Assembly (NCBI GenBank): GCA_965216225.1
Contig: CBDCFF010000034.1
Span: 248,001 to 312,000, forward strand
Reading direction: 5' to 3'
Origin: 3107 sp965216225
Lineage (GTDB): Bacteria; Pseudomonadota; Alphaproteobacteria; Rhodobacterales; Rhodobacteraceae
DNA: 64,000 nt
Positions 42,969 to 50,613 of this stretch are shown here, piece after piece. The stretch's first letter is position 1, and the number at the start of each line of letters is the position of its first letter. Both the position numbers and the translations under genes were made by a program. The notes beneath the pieces were generated by a model that was given only the letters and a program-made list of their open reading frames with translations, had not been told where the DNA came from and ran no database searches.

Positions 42969-44012
42969 CTATCGGAAGGCTGGCATGACGTGATTGATGA
43001 AACGCTCCAGAGAGGCTTTCTTGCGCTCGAAACTCATGCTGGAATCGATCCAGAACGAAAATTCGTCGTACCCCAGCGCCTGATATTTTCCAAGCCGCTC
43101 AATCACGCCGTCCGGCTCGGCGATCACCAGATCACGTTCCATCGCTTCGGGTGAATAGAACGGATGCGCGGCGATTTCCGCGTCCGAGAGCGGCGCAATC
43201 AGGCCCTGGCTGATCTCGCGCCGGTTCATGAACCATGCGCCGAAATAGCAATAGAAGCGGTTGAGTTCGATTGCCGCCTGCTTCACGTCCGCGGCGCTGT
43301 CGGCCACATAGGCGTGCTGCAACAGCATGATTCCCGGGCGGGGCAGGTCCGGATATTTCCCGCAGGCAGCGTTGAACTTGCCCATCAGGTCCTTGATCTC
43401 CCCGTCCCCTTTCCACAGCGGCGTCACCTGCACATTGTATCCGTGCGACACCGCGAATTCATGGCTGTTCGGGTCACGCGCGGCGATCCAGATCGGCGGG
43501 CCGTCCGGCTGTAGCGGTCGCGGTACGGAGGTTGTCGCGGGAAATTTGTGGAACTCTCCGTCATGGGCATAATCACCCTTCCACAACGCCTTGACCGCAG
43601 GCGCCAGTTCGCGCATCCGCCGGCCCGCCTCCCACGCATCCATTCCCGGAACCATGCGTTCATATTCAAACGCATAAGCGCCCCGTGCGATGCCCAGTTC
43701 CAGACGGCCACCGGTGATCATGTCGGTCATTGCCGCCTCTCCCGCCAGCCGGATCGGGTGCCAGAAGGGGGCAACCACGGTTCCGGTTCCCAGCCGCACA
43801 TTGCTGGTGTGGTGGGCAATGTCGATCAGGTTCAGCATCGGGTTCGGCGCGATGGTGAAGTTCATGCCGTGGTGTTCACCGGTCCAGACGGCGTGCATCC
43901 CGCCCGCATCGGCGAGTTTGCACAGTTCGATGAATTCGTCGTAGAGCGTCTTTTGATCCTCATCGGGAGAAATGCGCTCCATATGTGCGAAGAGAGAGAA
44001 TTTCATGGCCAT
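42969..44012 (-). CDS. LLM-class flavin-dependent monooxygenase
   Basis: The 347-residue bacterial luciferase-type protein has MKFSLFAHMERISPDED, AVWTGEHHGMNFTIAPNPM, VRLGTGTVVAPFWHPIRLA, GRLELGIARGAYAFEYERM and PIWIAARDPNSHEF. It uses reduced flavin from the neighbouring flavin reductase. It resembles the RutA/limonene-type branch, but the substrate cannot be told from sequence. Its start precedes the flavin reductase stop by 2 bases. Confidence 0.9.
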   Translation of the reverse strand: MAMKFSLFAHMERISPDEDQKTLYDEFIELCKLADAGGMHAVWTGEHHGMNFTIAPNPMLNLIDIAHHTSNVRLGTGTVVAPFWHPIRLAGEAAMTDMITGGRLELGIARGAYAFEYERMVPGMDAWEAGRRMRELAPAVKALWKGDYAHDGEFHKFPATTSVPRPLQPDGPPIWIAARDPNSHEFAVSHGYNVQVTPLWKGDGEIKDLMGKFNAACGKYPDLPRPGIMLLQHAYVADSAADVKQAAIELNRFYCYFGAWFMNRREISQGLIAPLSDAEIAAHPFYSPEAMERDLVIAEPDGVIERLGKYQALGYDEFSFWIDSSMSFERKKASLERFINHVMPAFR

Positions 44013-44014
44013 TG

Positions 44015-44932
44015 TCAGCCTCCAGACATGATCGGGCGAACCTCGCCGCTGATCTGATTGCCGTAATACACTCCGAAATTGCCCATACGGCTTTCGTTTG
44101 CGAAGCGTTCCAGCATGATGCGCATGGCCGGATCGGCAATCGCCATCAGCGTGCGGTCGGAAAGCTCGGCGAAAATCCCGCGGCAGGATGCGCCCTCTGC
44201 GGCCTGGCACAGGAACGAGATGTGCTGATGTTCGCGCGTTTCATCCTCGTAGACGGAATAGATGAAGCCCGGCCGGGCGCTGACGCCACTTTCCGCAATC
44301 AGCCTGCTCAGGGCGGCAGAGGCGCCGCCTTTCCCGCTCCGGGTTTCCGGCAGGCTCAACCGCCCATGGCCATCATCCAGCAACAGAACCCTGCCTTCGT
44401 GCTCGATCAGGGCCGAGACGACGAGACCGGCGGTCCGAGCCAGCGCTCCGGCCTCGGCTGCGGGAGTCACATAAACCCCCCGCGCGTAGCCCAGCCCGGG
44501 GGCGGTCGAGGCGTCAAACGCCATGACCCTGCCGATCAGGATCAGGTGATCGCCTGCCTCGACGGTCTTGAACCCTGCGCAGTCGAACCAGGCGGAAACA
44601 CCTTCCAGCAAGGGGGAGCCATGCGGACCCTTGTGCCATTTCACGGCGGCGAACCGGTCTTCGACCGGGCGGGCAAACGTGTTTGAAACGTCCTTTTGCC
44701 CTTCCGACAGGATATTGACGGCAAACTCTTTTGCGCGGGCGAAAGCGTCATGATTGCGCGAAGTGCCGGCGAGACACACCAGCACCAGCGGCGGGTCGAG
44801 GGAAACCGACGTGAAGGAATTGGCGGTAAAGCCCAGCGGATTGCCGTCCGCATCGTGGGTCGTCACCACCGTCACGCCGGTCATGAAGGTGCCGAAAGCG
44901 TTGCGCAGGGCGCGGGGGTCGAAATCGCTCAT
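44015..44932 (-). CDS. Flavin reductase fused to a Nudix-like C-terminal domain
   Basis: The 305-residue protein has an N-terminal flavin reductase-like domain (residues 1-160: RNAFGTFMTGVTVVTTHDADG, GFTANSFTSVSLDPPLVLVC, and LIGRVMAFD). Residues about 165-280 form a second domain with a Nudix-like beginning (GLVVSALIEHEGRVLLLDD) and ISFLCQAAEGASC, but the canonical Nudix box (GX5EX7REUXEEXGU) is not intact. The arrangement would supply FMNH2 to the LLM monooxygenase, with the C-terminal part of unknown activity. Confidence 0.82.
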   Translation of the reverse strand: MSDFDPRALRNAFGTFMTGVTVVTTHDADGNPLGFTANSFTSVSLDPPLVLVCLAGTSRNHDAFARAKEFAVNILSEGQKDVSNTFARPVEDRFAAVKWHKGPHGSPLLEGVSAWFDCAGFKTVEAGDHLILIGRVMAFDASTAPGLGYARGVYVTPAAEAGALARTAGLVVSALIEHEGRVLLLDDGHGRLSLPETRSGKGGASAALSRLIAESGVSARPGFIYSVYEDETREHQHISFLCQAAEGASCRGIFAELSDRTLMAIADPAMRIMLERFANESRMGNFGVYYGNQISGEVRPIMSGG

Positions 44933-45741
44933 GCCGTTTTCTTTCGTTCCACCGGGGTTTCCAGCCAGTCCCGCATGGCGGCGTTGACCGCTTCGGGATG
45001 GGTCAGGTTGACCATGTGACGGTGGCCTTCAAGGATAATGGCCCGCCCGTTCGGGGCGGCGTCGGCCATCGCCCGCGACATGGCGGGGGTTGAGTTGGGA
45101 TCACCGTCACCGGTCAGCGCCAGAAGCGGGCAGGTGATGCCGGAATAGCTGTCGGCATAGGTGGCGTCGCCCCCGGCGAAGGCGGCATAGGCGGTTGCGT
45201 AGCCGCGCGGATCGACTGCGGAAAGCCATTCGGCGACCCTGGCGCGGGTGGCCCGTTCGATGATCGTATCGCCGAACCAGCGGTCCAGCGGCGTTTGCGG
45301 ATCGAACTTCCCCGCACGAATTTCCGCCGCCCGGGCCTCGACCGCTGCGCGGGCTTCGGGCGGGCGGCGGAAAACGCCGTTCAGCAGGGCCACGCGATCC
45401 ACCATTTCGGGATACGCCGCCGCATATCCCCCCGCAATCAGCGCCCCCATGGAATGACCCGCCAGATTCACCGGACCCAGGCGCAGCGCCTTCAGCGCCG
45501 CGTGCAGCCAGTCCACATAATCGGTCAGCCCGGCATGGCCGGGCAGGGGGTCGCTGCCGCCATGGCCGGGCATGTCCGGCGCGATGACCCGGTGCGTTGC
45601 CGACAATGCGTCGATCTGCGGCGCCCAGGCTGTGGATTGCATACCAACCCCGTGGATCAGGACAAGGGGCGCCCCCTGTCCCGCCACGCGACAGGCAAGC
45701 GCGCCGCAAGGCTCAGACAGCCGCAGGGTTGTCAACGTCAT
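44929..45741 (-). CDS. Alpha/beta-fold hydrolase
   Basis: The 270-residue protein has the oxyanion-hole motif LVLIHGVGMQSTAW, APDMPGHGGSDPLPG, nucleophile elbow NLAGHSMGALIAGG (Ser in GHSMG), then DGDPNSTPAMS and a late His in EGHRHMVNLTHPE. It is coupled to the flavin reductase by an ATGA overlap and overlaps the DUF1185 gene by 29 bases. It resembles RutD-like and catabolic hydrolases; the substrate is unknown. Confidence 0.88.
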   Translation of the reverse strand: MTLTTLRLSEPCGALACRVAGQGAPLVLIHGVGMQSTAWAPQIDALSATHRVIAPDMPGHGGSDPLPGHAGLTDYVDWLHAALKALRLGPVNLAGHSMGALIAGGYAAAYPEMVDRVALLNGVFRRPPEARAAVEARAAEIRAGKFDPQTPLDRWFGDTIIERATRARVAEWLSAVDPRGYATAYAAFAGGDATYADSYSGITCPLLALTGDGDPNSTPAMSRAMADAAPNGRAIILEGHRHMVNLTHPEAVNAAMRDWLETPVERKKTA

Positions 45742-46315
45742 GGCCCAGTTCCCTGAGATCCTGATAGCGGTCGCCGATCCGGTGATGCGGACGCCCGCCG
45801 ACCGACGCCCCAAGCGCCACCACAATTTCATCCGGGCCGGGCGCGTCGGCGACCGACAACTGGATTGTCAGATAATGGCTGCGCCTGCCGCCATCGTTCT
45901 TGTCCATCAGCGGGATCAGCAGGGGCGCGTTGGCCGGGCCGCGCGTGTTGCAGAAGGCGAGGTAGGATTTCGCGCCCACCGCCTCCCGGTAATGATTGCC
46001 GAAGCGCAGGGTGTGGATCAGCGCCGAGGCATGTTCGACCTCGCCACTCACGCCGACGATGGCGGACTTGCCGTAGCCTTCAACCTTGTCGCCGCCGGCG
46101 GCGGCATCAAGGATCATCCGGGTCAGAAGCGCGCCCAGCCCCGGCGCGCAATCATGAATTTCCGGTTTCAGATCCTCGACAAACCCGCGCCCTGCCCAGG
46201 GGTTTGCGATCACCGCAACCGCGGCGATCATCCTGAGCGGCGCCGGCGCGGCCTTGCCGCCTTCGATCAGGGTTTCTTCGACATGAAGCAGCGTCTTGCG
46301 GATTTCGGCGGGCAT
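45713..46315 (-). CDS. DUF1185 family protein (amino acid synthesis family)
   Basis: The 200-residue protein begins MPAEIRKTLLHVEETLIEGG and has AVIANPWAGRGFVEDLKPEI, KSAIVGVSGEVEHASALIH and DEIVVALGASVGGRPHHRIG, which match the DUF1185 amino acid synthesis family. The family is common beside flavin monooxygenase and hydrolase genes; its activity is unproven. It is the first gene of the minus-strand operon and its promoter region contains the GntR operator at 46353. Confidence 0.82.
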   Translation of the reverse strand: MPAEIRKTLLHVEETLIEGGKAAPAPLRMIAAVAVIANPWAGRGFVEDLKPEIHDCAPGLGALLTRMILDAAAGGDKVEGYGKSAIVGVSGEVEHASALIHTLRFGNHYREAVGAKSYLAFCNTRGPANAPLLIPLMDKNDGGRRSHYLTIQLSVADAPGPDEIVVALGASVGGRPHHRIGDRYQDLRELGHDVDNPAAV

Positions 46316-46352
46316 GGCAACACTTTTGTGAGGGGTGATTCTCTGGCAGCAA

Positions 46353-46366
46353 TATGGTATACCATA
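46353..46366. promoter_or_regulatory. Palindromic operator for the divergent GntR regulator
   Basis: TATGGTATACCATA is a perfect 14-bp palindrome lying 37 bases before the DUF1185 start and 55 bases before the gntR start. TGGTATACCA-like sites are typical for FCD-type GntR proteins. It is the only palindrome of this type in the intergenic region, so it probably controls both directions. Confidence 0.72.
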
Positions 46367-46421
46367 CGACCATCTGTCAATCTCGTCTTGCCCGAAATGC
46401 CCGGCGCTGGTATCCGGGGGC

Positions 46422-47117
46422 ATGAGCACGCCGCCGCCGCCGCCACTGACGAAAATCGAACATCCGCCTGCGACCCTGCGGGACATGGTGCAGGACCGTC
46501 TGCGCGAGGCGATCATCGAAGGGCGCTTCAAACCCGGCGAGCGTCTTGTCGAGCGCCCCCTGTGCGCGCAACTCGGGGTCAGCCGCACCATCATCCGCGA
46601 AACCATGCGCTATCTGGAGGCCGAGGGGCTGGTCGAAATCCTTCCCCATCGTGGCCCCATCGTGGCCCGTATGGGTTGGAACGACGCGCGCCAGATCTAC
46701 GATATTCGCCGGATGCTGGAAACCGCAGCGGCACGGACCTGCGCCACAAGGATGACCCCTGAACTGGCAAAGCGCCTGCGCGCCGCGCTGGAGCATCTGA
46801 AACGGGGATTCGCCAAAACGACCCCCGGCGCCCTGTTCAGGGCAACGGCCGGGTTCTACAGCGTGATCTTCAAGGGCGCCGGTCACATGATCGCGTGGGA
46901 AATCGTGCAGCGTCTGAACGGGCGGATCAGCCGCCTGCGCATGATGACCCTGTCTGCGCAGGATCGCGAACAACCGGGGCTTGCGCATATGCAGGCCATC
47001 TGCGATGCGATCATTTCCGGCAACCCGGACGCCGCCCGCGATGCGGTCAACCGCCATCTGGACGATGCAACCGCCATCGCCGAAAGGCTGCTTGCCGAAG
47101 AAGACACCGATGCCTGA
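46422..47117 (+). CDS. GntR-family regulator (FadR/FCD subfamily)
   Basis: The 231-residue protein has a winged HTH (DMVQDRLREAIIEGRFKPGE, LCAQLGVSRTIIRETMRYLE, then LVEILPHRGPIVARM) and an all-helical FCD effector domain (IYDIRRMLETAAARTCA, LAHMQAICDAIISGNPDAA, NRHLDDATAIAERLL). FCD proteins sense small organic acids. The divergent position and shared operator indicate control of the catabolic operon to the left. Start 46422 gives an N-terminal Pro run (TPPPPP). Confidence 0.9.
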   Translation: MSTPPPPPLTKIEHPPATLRDMVQDRLREAIIEGRFKPGERLVERPLCAQLGVSRTIIRETMRYLEAEGLVEILPHRGPIVARMGWNDARQIYDIRRMLETAAARTCATRMTPELAKRLRAALEHLKRGFAKTTPGALFRATAGFYSVIFKGAGHMIAWEIVQRLNGRISRLRMMTLSAQDREQPGLAHMQAICDAIISGNPDAARDAVNRHLDDATAIAERLLAEEDTDA

Positions 47118-47273
47118 ACCGTGGCCTGAACCGATGCCCGGAGCCTGCCATCGGGTTTGTGGGCCGCCAATGCCCATGCCAGCGCACGCGCGCCCCGGAC
47201 GTTCATGCGCCGTCTGCTCCGGCCCGGATACGGCCCGGCGGTGGCCAGACCCGGCACCGGAAGTTCGGAACCG

Positions 47274-48821
47274 TCAGCAGGCCGCCTGCGGGTGTCGCGG
47301 CCGGGATCGCGGCCCGTCACTGGTAATCGAATCCAGCGAAAGGGTATGATCCATGTTGCGCATCCGGTGCCGCAGCATCTGCCGTGTCAGGCGCGCCAGA
47401 TCGGTGGCGAATTCGGGGCGCTCCGCGACGTTGTCCATCTCGCCCGCGCCATGATGATCGAACAGCATCGGCGGCAGATCGGCGGCGAATTCGACAAGTG
47501 TGAAACGCTCTTCCCGCAGGATGCCCAGCGATGACTCGCTCGGCCCGGTGCCCAGCCGGTGCTGCCATATGGTCGGTTCCCCCGGTTCCGAGAAATCAAG
47601 CTCGCTGAACGAATATCCGCGCCAGTCCGCGGGCGTCCCGCCCCGCAGCAGGGGCATCAGCGAATGGCCATCCATGGAGTTCGGGATCTTCTGCCCGACC
47701 CAATCCAGAATGGTCGGCGTGATGTCGATGGATTCGGTCGGCACGGTGATCTCGCCGCCTGCCTGACCGCCGTTGCCGGGCACACGAATGATCAGCGGCG
47801 TCTGATAGGCCGCGTCATACACCGTCCTCTTGCCCCAGCAATACCGGTCCCCCAGCATTTCGCCATGATCGGCGGTGATGACCACCATGGTGCTGTCGTA
47901 TTGTCCGCTCACCCTCAGAAACCGCAGAACCCGCCCGATATGGTGATCGACCTCTGTCGCCAGCCCCAGATAGACAGAGCGCAGAATCTGCGTGTTCTCA
48001 TCCGTCATCCCCATGTCCGGGAAGCCCTCGACAAGTTTGCGCGACTCTTCGCTGCCCAGTGTGGGAACGAAGAACGGATGCAGCGCGCATTCCTCTTCAA
48101 ACGAACCCAGCCGCGGCGGCAGGGGAAGCCGCGCCGGGTCGTACATGTCGTTATAGGGGGCGGGCGCCACAAGCGGCGGATGCGGGCGGATATAGGTAAG
48201 ATGGGCAAACCAGTCCTGCCGGTGATGGGCAGTGATCTTGTCCAGAAACGAATTCGTCAGAAAGGCGGTATCACTGTCCTCGGCGGAATAAAGCGCGGGA
48301 TCGTTCAGCCGCGGCGATCCGCCACCGGGGGAAACCGGCCTGTAGACATCCCGGTATTCCTCGAACCCGTACCCCTTCTGCATCAGATGCGACTGCCACG
48401 GATAGGACGATTCAAGCCGCATCTCCGTTATCTCGTGAAACCCGCTCATCGGGTATTCACGGGTCCGCATGGCGGGATCGTTCGCATCGTGGACACGCGG
48501 GTCCGCCGCAGTATCGGTGTAGCCGAACAGCATCGGCAAATAACCCGCCTTGCGCATTTCACTCGCCAGATTGGGAATGTCGTGGCGCAGGGGCGTACCG
48601 TTCCGGACCGAGCGGTGATTCATCGCATATTGCCCGGTCAGGATTGACGCGCGCGACGGCCCGCACGGGTTGGTGACTGAAAAATGCCGCCTGAAACTGA
48701 CGGCGTCGGCCATGAAGCCGCGCAGGTTCGGCAGATCGACACAGGCGCCAAGCGCCCCCGCAAGGCAGTCGGCGCGCAGTTGGTCAATGATTATGAACAG
48801 AACATTTCGCGTCGTGCGCAT
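47274..48821 (-). CDS. Sulfatase family protein
   Basis: The 515-residue protein is an arylsulfatase / phosphonate monoester hydrolase-type alkaline phosphatase superfamily member. LFIIIDQLRADCL provides the metal-binding Asp13. The formylglycine motif CGPSR (Cys53-Arg57) is intact and followed by ASILTGQYAMNHR. MVVITADHGEMLGDRYCWGKR provides the second metal site. A formylglycine-generating enzyme must act in trans. The start at 48821 has GGGGAA 8 bases upstream. Residues 15-45 are duplicated as a fragment at 52047-52144. Confidence 0.9.
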   Translation of the reverse strand: MRTTRNVLFIIIDQLRADCLAGALGACVDLPNLRGFMADAVSFRRHFSVTNPCGPSRASILTGQYAMNHRSVRNGTPLRHDIPNLASEMRKAGYLPMLFGYTDTAADPRVHDANDPAMRTREYPMSGFHEITEMRLESSYPWQSHLMQKGYGFEEYRDVYRPVSPGGGSPRLNDPALYSAEDSDTAFLTNSFLDKITAHHRQDWFAHLTYIRPHPPLVAPAPYNDMYDPARLPLPPRLGSFEEECALHPFFVPTLGSEESRKLVEGFPDMGMTDENTQILRSVYLGLATEVDHHIGRVLRFLRVSGQYDSTMVVITADHGEMLGDRYCWGKRTVYDAAYQTPLIIRVPGNGGQAGGEITVPTESIDITPTILDWVGQKIPNSMDGHSLMPLLRGGTPADWRGYSFSELDFSEPGEPTIWQHRLGTGPSESSLGILREERFTLVEFAADLPPMLFDHHGAGEMDNVAERPEFATDLARLTRQMLRHRMRNMDHTLSLDSITSDGPRSRPRHPQAAC

Positions 48822-48975
48822 GTGCCGATTCCCCATGGCTGGTCACTCGGGGCGATAGCTGCACCGGGTTTTCCGGTTTTGTCCAAACGTGGATTCCATG
48901 AATGTCTCCGGCTGGTTCCGTTTGTTTTCCCGATCCCGGGGGCTTTGCCCGCCGCGCAGTTTCCGTGCTTTTCAT

Positions 48976-49154
48976 CATGTTAATTTTTTGCGGGATAATG
49001 GAAAGCCCTGTTTCATGCCGTGGCGTTATGTCGCGGCTCCGGCAGTGTCAGGAAAACGCGCCCGATGGTCATTCATGGTTCTGCCGTCACCCGGACAGGA
49101 ACCCATGCGCCGCTTGTGGCGGCTGTAACAGCCGTGACATGCGAAACATGTTGA
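48976..49154 (+). pseudogene. Decayed duplicate of the surface-lipoprotein promoter, leader and signal peptide
   Basis: CATGTTAATTTTTTGCGGGA (48976 on) resembles CATGTTGACTTCCTCGCGGGA at 49148; it is followed by a single TATGTCGCGGCTCC unit (49027) and a 29-codon open frame starting at 49065 (MVIHGSAVTRTGTHAPL, VAAVTAVTCETC). The latter resembles the MIIYN...RTLAPLLAAVSATALLAGC signal region of the next gene but stops at the border of the next promoter. It is a third, truncated copy of the same gene start. Confidence 0.65.
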
Positions 49155-49180
49155 CTTCCTCGCGGGATTTATATAAATTT
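49151..49180 (+). promoter_or_regulatory. Promoter of the Slam-type lipoprotein gene
   Basis: TTGACT (49151-49156), then TCCTCGCGGGATTTA and TATAAA (49172-49177). The sequence is conserved with the promoter at 3083-3106, including the inner TCCTCGCGGGAT block, which may be a regulator-binding site instead of plain spacer. The spacer is shorter (15 bp) than the ideal 17, so the promoter could need an activator. Confidence 0.6.
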
Positions 49181-49185
49181 GGCTT

Positions 49186-49261
49186 TATGTCGCGGCTCCA
49201 TCAGTATGTCGCGGCTCCATCAGTATGTCGCGGCTCCATCAGTATGTCGCGGCTCCATCGG
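49186..49261. repeat. Four tandem 19-bp repeats in the lipoprotein leader
   Basis: TATGTCGCGGCTCCATCAG occurs four times in direct succession (starts at 49186, 49205, 49224 and 49243); the last copy ends CGG. The related leader at 3000-3082 has two degenerate copies, and the decayed leader at 49027 has one. The unit length is not a multiple of three, so the repeats are not coding. Confidence 0.92.
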
Positions 49262-49280
49262 TTTCAGGGAGACACGACCA

Positions 49281-50519
49281 ATGATCATATATAATCTACC
49301 TTCACCCGGATCAAGAACTCTCGCGCCGCTTTTGGCGGCTGTATCAGCCACGGCTCTGCTGGCCGGTTGCGGCGGCAGTAGCACGGTAGCGATGGATGAC
49401 GATACCATGGATATGGATAACAACAACCAACCCCCAAGTTCCGTATCCATGGATATGGATAACAACAACCAACCCCCAAGTTCCGTATCCATAGCTGGTG
49501 GTTCGAGTGTCGCCACGCCTGATGGCATAACAGAGGTGACTGCACGACGTAACGCGGCCGGAACCATCATATATTCTGTGGCTAATGGGATGCAATGGTC
49601 TGTTAACAGCAACGGGACCGACGGCACCTCGGTAGATAACTCTGGCAGCGCCAGTGATTTTGCTTTCGTAGAATTGTCCAAGACACTTAACGATGGCAGC
49701 GACCTTTATGTGGATGTTTACACGGATATAGGGGATGCCGGACGGGCTGGCATATATCCATTTACCTTTCCGACAATTAATGTAGGGGGGCAATTTGTAA
49801 ATATCGACGCGACCATTCGCCTTGCCGCTGAGTTCGGCGGCGTTGACGGGGTCGCGAGTTGTACTGGTTGTTCGTATGTGTACATGACTGGAGAACTTCA
49901 GATGACCAGTGGGAGCATGACGTTCACTCCCAATGATGGTTCTGCCGCGACCGAACTCACACCGCTGGCAGCAGCAGTCGAAGACACCGATTATCTTACA
50001 GGCGGTGTCTGGAGCCATGAACCTGCTAATGCCACCAATGCCGGTGATTTCGAAATTGGCGCTTTCGGGCATGGCAGTGATCCCTTCCTCGCAAGTAGCC
50101 TGGCGGATCTGGAAGGCCGAGCCACATATAGTGGTACGGCAGTCGGTATTCATCGGGATGTTGCGGAGCAGGATGTCACATATTTCAGCGCAGGGGTAGA
50201 GTTGAACGCTGATTTTGATGCCGGTGATAATCTTGGCACCATCGGCGGAATGATCGACAGCTTTGAATCCGACGACGGCAGCAGCAGCGCTATTCCCGGG
50301 GCGTTGACGCTCCAAGCCGCTGAAATTGGAAATGCTTTCTCGGGCACCATCGAAGCAGGAACCTATGATGGTGATAGCTACGTGGGAGCATGGGCCGGTC
50401 AGTTCTACGGCAACGGGGAATCAGATGGCAGGCCCGGCTCGGCCGCGGGGACGTTCAATGCTGCGACAACGGGTGGAGACAAGGCTCTTGTAGGCTCTTT
50501 CGCTACATACGCAAATTGA
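49281..50519 (+). CDS. Slam-type surface lipoprotein (TbpB-like barrel)
   Basis: The 412-residue protein has a lipoprotein signal (LLAAVSATALLAGC, lipid-bearing Cys30), then an Asp/Asn-rich linker with two exact copies of MDMDNNNQPPSSVS (residues 43-70), and a large beta-rich body. The C-terminal part has GTYDGDSYVGAWAGQFYGNG, GSAAGTFNA and a closing VGSFATYAN, similar to the TbpB beta-barrel (PF01298-type) of lipoproteins that need Slam to reach the cell surface. The next gene encodes a Slam protein, making this its likely substrate. The ligand is unknown. The ATG at 49281 with CAGGGAGA upstream was chosen. Confidence 0.82.
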   Translation: MIIYNLPSPGSRTLAPLLAAVSATALLAGCGGSSTVAMDDDTMDMDNNNQPPSSVSMDMDNNNQPPSSVSIAGGSSVATPDGITEVTARRNAAGTIIYSVANGMQWSVNSNGTDGTSVDNSGSASDFAFVELSKTLNDGSDLYVDVYTDIGDAGRAGIYPFTFPTINVGGQFVNIDATIRLAAEFGGVDGVASCTGCSYVYMTGELQMTSGSMTFTPNDGSAATELTPLAAAVEDTDYLTGGVWSHEPANATNAGDFEIGAFGHGSDPFLASSLADLEGRATYSGTAVGIHRDVAEQDVTYFSAGVELNADFDAGDNLGTIGGMIDSFESDDGSSSAIPGALTLQAAEIGNAFSGTIEAGTYDGDSYVGAWAGQFYGNGESDGRPGSAAGTFNAATTGGDKALVGSFATYAN

Positions 50520-50540
50520 TGCAGACACCATGACTCGGGC

Positions 50541-50570
50541 GAAGGGGGCGGCCATTGCGCCGCCCCCTTC
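50541..50570. terminator. Hairpin between the lipoprotein and slam genes
   Basis: GAAGGGGGCGG pairs with CCGCCCCCTTC around an 8-base loop (11-bp stem). There is no T-run after it. It probably attenuates transcription into slam or protects the 3' end of the lipoprotein mRNA, so the substrate would be made in excess of the transporter. Confidence 0.7.
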
Positions 50571-50613
50571 ATTCGGATAACCTGCCCCCCTCCCTGACAG
50601 GCCGGGGGCATGT

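Noticed and set aside
49186..49261. Possible CRISPR array (four 19-bp repeats)
   Set aside because: The units abut without spacers, are shorter than CRISPR repeats and no cas gene is present; the array is a leader repeat of the lipoprotein gene.
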